This document shows positions 14,968 through 20,981 of a stretch of DNA of 20,981 nucleotides, piece after piece (position 1 is the first letter of the stretch; the number at the start of each line of letters is the position of its first letter). The translations under genes were made by a program, and so were the position numbers. This DNA comes from an uncultured bacterium (lineage in GTDB: Bacteria > Cyanobacteriota > Vampirovibrionia > Gastranaerophilales > Gastranaerophilaceae): the NCBI GenBank assembly GCA_900554095.1, contig USGC01000012.1:1-20981 (forward strand). Direction: 5' to 3'. The notes beneath the pieces were generated by a model that saw only the letters and a list, made by a program, of their open reading frames with translations, did not search any database and was not told the DNA's origin.

Positions 14968-15032
14968 GGTCTCATCAGTTAACGCATTACGTTAAGACGA
15001 GCCGCTTGCACAGTTAGCAGCTCGTTTCGACC
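14968..15032 (-). ncRNA. Type II hammerhead ribozyme 1 (between the 92-aa gene and mor)
   Basis: Read on the minus strand from 15032: GGTC (stem II), GAAA, CGAGCTGC (stem III) with an 11-base loop and GCGGCTCG, then TC giving the cleavage triplet GTC (14998-14996). Next come TTAACG-TAATG-CGTTAA (stem I), the CTGATGA core (14978-14972) and GACC closing stem II. Every conserved core base of a hammerhead is present in the correct order, and the open helix is stem II, so it is type II. Cleavage is expected between 14996 and 14995. It begins directly after the stop codon of the 92-aa gene. Confidence 0.93.
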
Positions 15033-15311
15033 TTATTGTGCTAATGTAGTAGAGTAAGCATTTTCAATATCATTTCGAGATTGTGTTAATGCGGTTAAAA
15101 GATTTTCATTAACTTTTACTTCTCTAAGGTATTGCGGCATTTTATCTATATCCTCTACGTATGGGAGCATATCTTTCGGGCTTTTAATATTTCTAATGTC
15201 CATATCCATTGTTCGGATAACTACATCTGCAATATTGACTTTTGCCTGAGTAATTTTTTGTTGGATATCTACAATCCGTTGATCCAAAACTGCTGTTGCT
15301 TTGTTTTCCAT
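15033..15311 (-). CDS. 92-aa helical protein flanked by two hammerhead ribozymes
   Basis: 92 aa from ATG 15311, which has AAAGGAG at good spacing. A longer reading from 15341 would start inside the catalytic core of ribozyme 2 and has no ribosome binding site, so I reject it. The protein is almost all helix (LDQRIVDIQQKITQAKVNIA, then LREVKVNENLLTALTQSRND), compatible with a small coiled-coil. No family recognised. The two flanking ribozymes should release it as a separate message of about 366 bases. Position between GemA/107-aa and Mor suggests a phage early function such as host takeover or replication, by inference. Confidence 0.75.
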   Translation of the reverse strand: MENKATAVLDQRIVDIQQKITQAKVNIADVVIRTMDMDIRNIKSPKDMLPYVEDIDKMPQYLREVKVNENLLTALTQSRNDIENAYSTTLAQ

Positions 15312-15333
15312 TTTTGTCTCCTTTACTTTTATT

Positions 15334-15390
15334 GGTCTCATCAGTTAGAGCCTTACTCTAAGACGGTCAGCACAGCCGACCGTTTCGACC
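15334..15390 (-). ncRNA. Type II hammerhead ribozyme 2 (between the 107-aa and 92-aa genes)
   Basis: Read on the minus strand from 15390: GGTC (stem II), GAAA, CGGTCGGC-TGT-GCTGACCG (stem III), TC completing the GTC site (15364-15362), TTAGAG-TAAGG-CTCTAA (stem I), CTGATGA (15344-15338), GACC. Core and stem II are the same as in ribozyme 1, whereas stems I and III carry compensatory changes (TTAACG/CGTTAA versus TTAGAG/CTCTAA; CGAGC/GCTCG versus CGGTC/GACCG). Cleavage is expected between 15362 and 15361. It lies 11 bases after one stop and 23 bases before the next start. Confidence 0.94.
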
Positions 15391-15401
15391 TCGTGTAAAC
15401 T

Positions 15402-15725
15402 TTAGTCGGGAGGCATTTTTGCAGGGGTAAGCATATCTTCTAAGTCTCGTTCGATCTTAGATAAGATGAAGATTTGTCCTTCAAGAACCTTGCAATCAAT
15501 TTCACGTTCTTTGGCACAACTCCAGTTATCTTTAACCAGATTTGCATCAGCAAACTTCAATTTTGCATCGTTCAAACGATCTTCAAGGTCAATTTTTTGA
15601 TTCCTGATTAACCCCATCATTGCACATTCTTTAGGGTCATCAGAACTATGAGAAACATCTCCAAAAAATTGGTTTTTCATCATTGAACCCATTGAATCGG
15701 TTGTTTTTTCTGCTGTTAGCATCAT
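15402..15725 (-). CDS. Early-operon protein of unknown function (107 aa)
   Basis: 107 aa, AAAGGAG upstream of a double ATG (15725/15722). Composition is Met-, Asp- and Lys-rich. The C-terminal ~60 residues are helical and likely coiled-coil (QKIDLEDRLNDAKLKFADAN, then KEREIDCKVLEGQIFILSKI). No family recognised. Sits between GemA and the first hammerhead. The 27-base gap from GemA holds its ribosome binding site. Confidence 0.7.
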   Translation of the reverse strand: MMLTAEKTTDSMGSMMKNQFFGDVSHSSDDPKECAMMGLIRNQKIDLEDRLNDAKLKFADANLVKDNWSCAKEREIDCKVLEGQIFILSKIERDLEDMLTPAKMPPD

Positions 15726-15751
15726 TTTTTTCTCCTTTACTTTCTCTTCTA

Positions 15752-16204
15752 CTACTCAAGTGTGGCCGCACTTTTTTCTTTTAATTTCTTTTTTATTGCC
15801 GTTATTGCCTGAATAACTTTACAGGCTTTGGCTCTGGTCAAAAACATAATGTCATCGACCTTAAATTTTGATTTTAAAAACTTTCTCAGGGATTTTTTCG
15901 CAAATTTATCATCATTGAAATAGCAGACATCTCTCCACAATCCCTCAATCATTCTGAGTTGTGCATCAGATGCCATATTTTCTGTGCGACTCAAATCCGC
16001 ATATTTTTTCGGCTGCTTAATCCATTTGTTTATCGCAACGGCTTTATCTTCAAGAATATCTACAAAAATTGCAGCTTCAGTAAATGTCAAATCCTTTGAT
16101 GATGTAACGTCAAAAGACATAAGCATTTCACGATATAAGTCGTCATCCATACCTATAACATTTTTTAATGCGTGAATTTTTCTAATCTGAAAAGTCGTAG
16201 CCAT
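15752..16204 (-). CDS. gemA: GemA-like regulatory protein (phage gp16, DUF1018)
   Basis: 150 aa with the gp16/GemA family pattern: an N-terminal FQIRKIHALKNVIGMDDDLY then REMLMSFDVTSSKDLTFTEA, and a second domain starting MASDAQLRMIEGLWRDVCYF, ending in a hydrophobic-basic helix with FLTRAKACKVIQAITAIKKK. GemA in Mu is an early gene that modulates host gene expression and DNA topology, usually just ahead of mor. RBS GAGGATAAAG precedes ATG 16204, which overlaps the end of the small membrane protein gene by 23 bases. Confidence 0.85.
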   Translation of the reverse strand: MATTFQIRKIHALKNVIGMDDDLYREMLMSFDVTSSKDLTFTEAAIFVDILEDKAVAINKWIKQPKKYADLSRTENMASDAQLRMIEGLWRDVCYFNDDKFAKKSLRKFLKSKFKVDDIMFLTRAKACKVIQAITAIKKKLKEKSAATLE

Positions 16205-16346
16205 ACTTTATCCTCATATCCTCAAGCTGTAACTCACGTCCGTGCTTGATTCCGATTTGAACTCCCAAAATAAAAATGGCTAAGGCGATAATAAAAATGT
16301 GTAACAATGTGTCGGGTCGGAATAACTTACCATTATTGTTTTTCAT
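16182..16346 (-). CDS. Small single-pass membrane protein (54 aa)
   Basis: 54 aa on the minus strand from ATG 16346 to TAG at 16182, with GGGAGG about 7 bases upstream. It reads MKNNNGKLFRPDTLLHIFII and continues ALAIFILGVQIGIKHGRELQ: one predicted membrane helix at residues ~14-33, basic on both sides. It fills the 154-base space between MuB and gemA and overlaps gemA by 23 bases, suggesting coupling. Small early membrane proteins occur in Mu-like phages, but I recognise no specific family; exclusion or host-envelope effects are possible. Confidence 0.72.
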   Translation of the reverse strand: MKNNNGKLFRPDTLLHIFIIALAIFILGVQIGIKHGRELQLEDMRIKYGYDFSD

Positions 16347-16358
16347 TACCGTTCCTCC

Positions 16359-17237
16359 CTATGCCATTAATAATTTGGAAGTTTGTTTAATCACAGCATC
16401 ATCGACCTCAGCTTTACCGTTGAATTTGGCAATGCTGATGCTGTGAGAAATTAAGTGTTCTAATCTTCTTGTGTTTCCATCCGAATACTGAAGATATGTT
16501 TCAGCCAGTTTTGTATTCTGTCCGATAGATTCAAGAATTTTTATGACATCTTGAATCAAAATTTTGTCTATAATTTTTGTAAATTTGACTCTTGAGTACA
16601 GCTGGTCATACTGATTGTTGTAACCTTTCAGGTTTTCAAGTAAAATTCCTCTACCCACTAAAAGAATACCTACACCTGTTTTATCGTGGATCCGGCGAGT
16701 AATTTCTAAGGCTCTATATGGAAGATTTTCAGCCTCATCAATAATTAAAAGTCTGCCTGATTGGTTTAATTTTCTGACGACTTCATCCATCAAATCATAA
16801 ACCGAACCCTTACCGGAAAGTCCTAAACGTCTGTGAATTTCCTTGAGAAGAGATTTTGCAGTGTAGCCTGAATCGCTCTCAATAAGGATTGAGTCCATAA
16901 ATTCTTTGGTATATCTTTTTACGGCAACGGTTTTACCGAGTCCGGCTTTACCCACACAAACTCCGATTTTACCCTGAGTATGGCACAGTCTGCCGATTTC
17001 GGTGATGTATTTAACCGTTGAAATATCTACAAAAGGCAGGTCGCTGTTGCCGGAACGTTCGTGTTCACGTTGAATAAAATTATTTATAGCATCAGTAATT
17101 TTATCATTTTTGCCGTTGTAATTACCGTTCATCCACATACTGATTGTAGACTTAGCAATCCCTGTAGCAGTTGAAACGTATGCTATACTGTAATTTTTAG
17201 ATTCCATCAAATCTTTTAATTCGGCTCTAATATCCAT
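16359..17237 (-). CDS. MuB-like AAA+ target-DNA activator ATPase
   Basis: 292 aa. Residues 1-55 form a cro-like helix-turn-helix (VSTATGIAKSTISMWMNGNY), as in Mu B. Walker A GKAGLGKT at 96-103, Walker B LLIIDEAE at 163-170, sensor-1-like LLVGRG at 192-197. The C-terminal domain ends in an IEHLISHSISIAKFN-like helical region. Mu B polymerises on target DNA with ATP, stimulates transposase and provides target immunity. AAAAGGAG precedes ATG 17237, and the gene overlaps the transposase end by 11 bases. Length is close to Mu B (312 aa). Confidence 0.9.
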   Translation of the reverse strand: MDIRAELKDLMESKNYSIAYVSTATGIAKSTISMWMNGNYNGKNDKITDAINNFIQREHERSGNSDLPFVDISTVKYITEIGRLCHTQGKIGVCVGKAGLGKTVAVKRYTKEFMDSILIESDSGYTAKSLLKEIHRRLGLSGKGSVYDLMDEVVRKLNQSGRLLIIDEAENLPYRALEITRRIHDKTGVGILLVGRGILLENLKGYNNQYDQLYSRVKFTKIIDKILIQDVIKILESIGQNTKLAETYLQYSDGNTRRLEHLISHSISIAKFNGKAEVDDAVIKQTSKLLMA

Positions 17238-19170
17238 TGGCGACTCCTTTTAATTCTTGCTCAAGGATTTTGTCGGTTTCATATAGATAAAGCGGTTTTT
17301 CCTGCGGTTTGTTTTCATCTAAAAGCATCGACAAATCCTGCCGACCAAAAGCATCCATCTCCTTACTTTTGCGAATAACCTTGTCCATATTTGTATTTGC
17401 AATTCGTGAAACTTTTGGTTTAATTTCTTTTTCAACGCTTGCGTATGCGGCTTTATAATTTGCACATTTTTCTTCAAGGCTAATCTCACGAGTTTGTTTA
17501 ATATATGATTTTACAATCTTCAAACTGCGTTTTTTGATAGCCATTGCATCTTTGAAAGCTTCTTTTGAAATTTCGTCTGCGTGAAGTGCTGCAACTGCTT
17601 TGACTGCTGTAACCTTACCGATAAAGGCATTGTTGTCAGCCCTAAAAACCCACGCAACCTTGAAATTTTGAATATCTCTGCGTAGGTAAACTTTCAGACC
17701 TGTTTTTGAAATCATCCAATCGGCCCAATAGGTAATACCCAATTCATTATCTTTAATTCCATTTCGTCTTATAGTGTAATTTTTAGAAGTCCTTGTGCAG
17801 AATAATTTCAAAGCATCGGATTCTACTTTTATAACTTCAGCACATTCCTGATTAAAGAGTTGATCAGGAGATAAGCCCTCGTGGTTTTTACCACGAGACG
17901 GGCGTTTATTTAAAACATTAATCACAAAATCATCAAAGACTTCTTTAAATACATCAAACGGAATAATTTTTCCTGCTTTAATCTCTTTTGCCAGTTTTTC
18001 TGGACGTTCAACAACATTACCTCCCCTGTAACCAATACAATGTTTTGAAAGTAATTCTTTAATCTTTAAAAAATCTCTTTCAATTGGTTTTGTCTGAGCA
18101 TTATATGGTAAAGCAAAATTTGCTTTGACATTTAATTCTTCAAGCATACAAGTCGTTTTGAACTCATCTGCTTCAATTTTAAATTTTCGTCCGCCGGCAA
18201 AATCTTTAGAACGATAATCTTTACCGTTATCAATAATCACATCTTTTGGCAAACCGTATTTTTCTACAGCATAATAGAATGACTGGAAAATATGATCTGA
18301 ATTTGGATGTCCGCACTGAAGAATCCAGCCGAGCCATTTGCCTGATTTGTAATCTCTCCAAGCAGTAACCCAAGGAAAAACAACGCTGCCGTCTGAATTC
18401 AGACAGGCAACGTCTATTTGAGCGTGATCTGAAACCCACGCTTCTCCGCAAATTACAGTAGAATAGTCTCTATCAATGTAATTGCCGTATTTCCTATTCC
18501 AAGCAGATTCCCCATATCTCGCTAAATAAATACTTTGCTCAGGAACTTCACGTTCCAAACGTCTTTTAAAAGTTGCGTGACAAGGAAATTCATATCTACT
18601 AATTCCATATTTACGCATTGCATATCCTAGGGTTTGCTCCCAACAACTCCGTAGGGATGGTGCACCCTCAACTAAATAAAGATTTTTAAAATATTCAAAA
18701 TAACAATCTTCAATTATTGTTCTACCTGAATTATTTCCGTATCTTGATAATAAACCATTTATTCCACTAGCAAAGTATCTATTTCTCATTCTAATTAAGG
18801 ATGAATAAGACGTATGGTTATCAGGATTATTTTTATTCCAATTTTCGATGAACAGTTTTAAGGCTCTGCCTCTCAAACAAAGACTTTTTTTTATAACATC
18901 GATGTATTTGTCTGCCTGAATTCGTGACCATAAAGGAGCTTCAGAATATTTTTTATTATCAGATCCGTTGTTAATTTTTTTTGATATTGATAAAGATGAA
19001 TAACGAATAAAAATTTGTTTTATATTATCTTTTGCTTCAATTTTATAAATAAAATCACCTTTATAGCAGCGATTTTTTATTGTCTTTTCTTTGACATTCA
19101 AAAGATTACACGCTTCTTGAACAGAAATCCAAGTCGGAATATTTGATTTTACTTGCTGGGTTTCATTCAT
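17227..19170 (-). CDS. Mu-type DDE transposase (A protein)
   Basis: 647 aa, near Mu A (663 aa). The N-terminal ~60 residues resemble a Mu-type/excisionase-like winged helix (WISVQEACNLLNVKEKTIKN). Residues about 90-210 correspond to the end-binding region. The rve/RNase H-like core carries the catalytic triad D248 (WVSDHAQID), D314 (IIDNGKD) and E364 (KPIERDF); spacings 66 and 50 are close to Mu A (67 and 56). Residues ~500-560 form the Mu-C-terminal beta barrel and the end is the basic B-interaction tail. ATG 19170 overlaps the preceding HTH gene by 8 bases and has AAAGGA upstream. It catalyses replicative transposition of the phage genome. Confidence 0.93.
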   Translation of the reverse strand: MNETQQVKSNIPTWISVQEACNLLNVKEKTIKNRCYKGDFIYKIEAKDNIKQIFIRYSSLSISKKINNGSDNKKYSEAPLWSRIQADKYIDVIKKSLCLRGRALKLFIENWNKNNPDNHTSYSSLIRMRNRYFASGINGLLSRYGNNSGRTIIEDCYFEYFKNLYLVEGAPSLRSCWEQTLGYAMRKYGISRYEFPCHATFKRRLEREVPEQSIYLARYGESAWNRKYGNYIDRDYSTVICGEAWVSDHAQIDVACLNSDGSVVFPWVTAWRDYKSGKWLGWILQCGHPNSDHIFQSFYYAVEKYGLPKDVIIDNGKDYRSKDFAGGRKFKIEADEFKTTCMLEELNVKANFALPYNAQTKPIERDFLKIKELLSKHCIGYRGGNVVERPEKLAKEIKAGKIIPFDVFKEVFDDFVINVLNKRPSRGKNHEGLSPDQLFNQECAEVIKVESDALKLFCTRTSKNYTIRRNGIKDNELGITYWADWMISKTGLKVYLRRDIQNFKVAWVFRADNNAFIGKVTAVKAVAALHADEISKEAFKDAMAIKKRSLKIVKSYIKQTREISLEEKCANYKAAYASVEKEIKPKVSRIANTNMDKVIRKSKEMDAFGRQDLSMLLDENKPQEKPLYLYETDKILEQELKGVANGY

Positions 19171-19378
19171 TAATTGTGTAATCCTTTACTTTTATTCCGA
19201 AAATCTTTTCAATAATGTAAAGGTCAATTTCCGGACAACCTCTCTCCCCAGTCAAATAGCGGCTTACTACACTTTTGGAAATATTCAAAGCCATCTGAAT
19301 TTCTTTTGATTTAAGATCCAAAAGAGAAAAAATAATTTTAGTTAAAATTTGTTTTTTGCAATAAACACAATTTGACAT
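19163..19378 (-). CDS. Small HTH regulator at head of early operon (Ner-like position)
   Basis: 71 aa from ATG 19378 (AGAGAGG about 10 bases upstream). A TTG at 19387 in frame is too close to that site. Residues ~25-50 form a helix-turn-helix (KEIQMALNISKSVVSRYLTG) like cro/C1 proteins. The N-terminus carries CVYC, a half zinc-ribbon that is uncommon in Ner. By position, first in the early operon with the transposase directly coupled behind it, it is a Ner-like negative regulator or a repressor. No divergent c repressor is visible on the opposite strand. Confidence 0.75.
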   Translation of the reverse strand: MSNCVYCKKQILTKIIFSLLDLKSKEIQMALNISKSVVSRYLTGERGCPEIDLYIIEKIFGIKVKDYTINE

Positions 19379-19736
19379 ATTTTTCAATCCTCTCTTGATA
19401 TAGTTAGTTGTCTATAATCAAGCTGTATAAGATTTTGAAAATTTTTCTATAAGCTGACTGTCCAGTATTTTTTTGCACAGCAGAATAATGCCTAATAAGG
19501 CAATATGACTGGCTCTACCGGGAAATCTTTAACCTATAACTCAATTATATGAAAATTATTTATATATGGAAGAGGCGAAAATTCAAGAGCGGGGAATATT
19601 CCCCGACTTTTGAAAATAAAAAACAGTAATAACAAGAACAGAAAAAATGAACGAATTTTTTATATTCACTTTAAAATCAGATAACAAAAAGGATAAAGGC
19701 TATTTTAAAAATCGGGGAAAAGTTTATGAAGAAATA
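19379..19736. promoter_or_regulatory. Early control region and probable prophage end
   Basis: 358 bases without a convincing gene. It contains an inverted repeat CTTGAT (19394-19399) / ATCAAG (19417-19422) straddling a possible minus-strand promoter (TTCAAA at 19439-19434, 17 bases, TATAGA at 19416-19411); similar strings CTATAATCAAGCTG (19412-19425) and CTATAAGCTGACTG (19447-19460); a GCC/GGC hairpin near 19490-19502; and a perfect palindrome at 19590-19605. By analogy with Mu these are candidates for operators, transposase-binding sites and the phage end. The exact end cannot be fixed from this sequence alone. Confidence 0.45.
19590..19605. repeat. Perfect 16-bp palindrome
   Basis: CGGGGAATATTCCCCG is a perfect, GC-rich palindrome in otherwise AT-rich intergenic sequence. 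It could be an operator or the hairpin of a terminator for the leftward gene pair coming from 20981. Confidence 0.6.
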
Positions 19737-20411
19737 TTAAGCAAATAATAATGTATTTATTCCTGAATATCTTTCAGGAAAATCCTTTCCATATTTCCAT
19801 AACTCTTCAGCCAGGTGTAAATGAAATCTATGAGCAAATGAGCGGCTTAAAACTTTTCTATAACTTCTCAAATAGATGTTTTTTATTTCTAAACGTTCGT
19901 CATTAGTATGTTTACGTGCATCTTTAGATATTAAGTATTTATCAGATACAAATAATTTGTGTTCATATAAATACAGATAAACTTTTGTATTCATATAAAT
20001 CCTTTCTTGCGGTATTTTAGGGGATTTTTCAAAGTACTTAACAAGTTCGTTCTTTTGTTGTTCATAAATTATTGTCCTAAAATATTGATAAAAATTATTC
20101 ATAACATGTTTTGAAAAACCGAATAAATCAATCATTTTTAAGACTTCTATATCAATACAAAAACCTTTTATTATGTAATCTATATCCGTTTTGGAATGAT
20201 GTTGAAAAAATTGCGGAAGTCGTTGTTTGTTACAACCTTGTTCTTTATTATACAAATATATATTGTCTTTAAAAATAAGTTTTCCCTCTTGCACCAACGT
20301 CAAGAGAAGTAGCTCTAATACAGACTCGCTAATATCTTCTGCAATAGTCGAAATCTCATCAAGCGTAAATTTATCCAACCTTCTGCAAAGCCTTAATACT
20401 CGTTCTCTCAT
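19737..20411 (-). CDS. Winged-helix-like accessory protein of a second transposon
   Basis: 224 aa. The N-terminal ~55 residues look like a winged helix (RERVLRLCRRLDKFTLDEIS, then a LLLLTLVQEGKLIFKDNIYL wing). The remainder is basic, Tyr-rich and helical, ending in a conserved-looking segment FAHRFHLHLAEELWKYGKDF. No family recognised. ATG 20411 has AAAGGA 7 bases upstream and overlaps the preceding AAA ATPase gene by 41 bases, so the two are co-translated. A target-selection or DNA-binding accessory of a Mu/Tn7/Tn552-like transposon is the best inference. Confidence 0.65.
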   Translation of the reverse strand: MRERVLRLCRRLDKFTLDEISTIAEDISESVLELLLLTLVQEGKLIFKDNIYLYNKEQGCNKQRLPQFFQHHSKTDIDYIIKGFCIDIEVLKMIDLFGFSKHVMNNFYQYFRTIIYEQQKNELVKYFEKSPKIPQERIYMNTKVYLYLYEHKLFVSDKYLISKDARKHTNDERLEIKNIYLRSYRKVLSRSFAHRFHLHLAEELWKYGKDFPERYSGINTLLFA

Positions 20412-20981
20412 TAAGCAGTCCTTTCAAAGTATATTCGTCTATCTCATCAATTTTGTTTGTTTCCGACAGTTTTTCTATTTTATTAATCAACTTAACCAGT
20501 TGCCTGAATTGGTTTGTCCTTGTTGCAAGATAATTTATTGCATCAGGAGTAAACTCCAAATCCGTTATTTGTTGAAGAATCTCGGTTATATCTTCAGAAT
20601 TGAATTGTTCGAACTTAAGTGTTTTATAAAGCCTATCGACTAAATGCGGATATCTCGCAAGTTTTTTATCTGCCGCTCCCATTCCGACTAAAACTATCGG
20701 ACAGGTGGTTTTATCGTGCAAATCCCTTAAAGTCTCAACCGTATGTTTTTCAATCAAATAATCAATCTCATCAACAATAATAATTTTAGGATTCTGCCTT
20801 AAATAATTCTCTATGAGTTCAAACGTTTCCTGCGTGTGCCAGTAAGGTTCTTCTCCCAGTTCCTCGGCTATTTCAGATAAAAGCCATCTGCTCGTCATAC
20901 CCTGCGTTGCCCGAACATATACAGAATCGTTTTTATCCGCCCACCACTGAATTGTTTGAGATTTTCCAAGCCCATGGTCTC
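20371..20981 (-). CDS. AAA+ ATPase of MuB/TniB type (5' end beyond window)
   Basis: The open frame runs through the window edge, adding 27 residues before the first internal ATG (20898). These include the P-loop end HGLGKSQTIQWW. Walker B IIIVDEIDYL and sensor-1-like IVLVGMGAAD follow, then a RYPHLVDRLYKTLKFEQF stretch typical of transposition ATPases and a C-terminal helical lid. 202 residues are visible. It is distinct in sequence from the phage MuB at 16359-17237, so it belongs to a second element (or second module). A transposase gene is expected upstream, outside the window. Confidence 0.85.
   Translation of the reverse strand, partial: DHGLGKSQTIQWWADKNDSVYVRATQGMTSRWLLSEIAEELGEEPYWHTQETFELIENYLRQNPKIIIVDEIDYLIEKHTVETLRDLHDKTTCPIVLVGMGAADKKLARYPHLVDRLYKTLKFEQFNSEDITEILQQITDLEFTPDAINYLATRTNQFRQLVKLINKIEKLSETNKIDEIDEYTLKGLLNERTSIKALQKVG

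Noticed and set aside
15312..15341. Ten extra N-terminal residues (MRPIKVKETK) for the 92-aa protein
   Set aside because: The upstream ATG is part of the CTGATGA ribozyme core and lacks a ribosome binding site. AAAGGAG sits ideally before the ATG at 15311.
15132..15398. Plus-strand open frame of 88 codons
   Set aside because: Antisense to the 92-aa gene and ribozyme 2, Cys/Ile/Phe-rich composition typical of a shadow frame, no ribosome binding site.
19647..19748. 33-codon plus-strand frame MNEFFIFTLKSDNKK...
   Set aside because: No ribosome binding site, overlaps the end of the convergent gene, no family; too short to support.

Overview
The window is AT-rich (by eye in the mid-30s % GC) and looks like most of a Mu-like transposable prophage with a contractile (P2/Mu-type) tail, carried by an AT-rich bacterium. 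The mix of tail-collar proteins, DUF4417, 'MGGRGS' proteins and a Mu-type A/B/GemA/Mor early block is typical of gut bacterial metagenomes. I cannot name the host; Gastranaerophilales-, Elusimicrobiota- or Firmicutes-like hosts are all possible.

Layout. Positions 1-5595 (+) hold the end of a tail morphogenesis operon in P2-like order: an upstream partial gene, D, V, W, J, I, an H-like fibre and a fibre-associated protein. Positions 5606-8205 (+) hold five tandem paralogous tail-collar proteins. Positions 8215-9287 (+) hold an endolysin amidase and two small helical proteins. Positions 9290-11115 (+) hold a DUF4417 protein and two Gly-rich MGGRGSGG proteins. Positions 11118-14231 (+) hold five accessory genes, three of which sit behind copies of a conserved ~70-nt leader element. 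A perfect hairpin terminator at 14252-14272 separates this rightward block from a convergent leftward block.

The leftward (-) block, read from 19378 down to 14635, is the Mu-type early operon: a small HTH protein, transposase A (D248/D314/E364), MuB-like ATPase, a small membrane protein, GemA (gp16), a 107-aa protein, a 92-aa protein and the Mor-family late activator. After a terminator comes a separately promoted 95-aa gene. The probable control and end region is 19379-19736. Beyond it lies a second, unrelated pair (-): a winged-helix-like protein and a 5'-truncated AAA ATPase of MuB/TniB type. This suggests a neighbouring or nested second transposon.

The most striking feature is a pair of type II hammerhead ribozymes on the minus strand (14968-15032 and 15334-15390). 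They occupy the two intergenic gaps that flank the 92-aa gene, one immediately upstream of it and one immediately upstream of mor. Both have the full catalytic core, and stems I and III differ between them by compensatory changes. They should cut the early polycistronic mRNA into a discrete ~366-nt message and a separate 5'-OH mor message, an apparent post-transcriptional layer on the early-to-late switch of a Mu-like phage.
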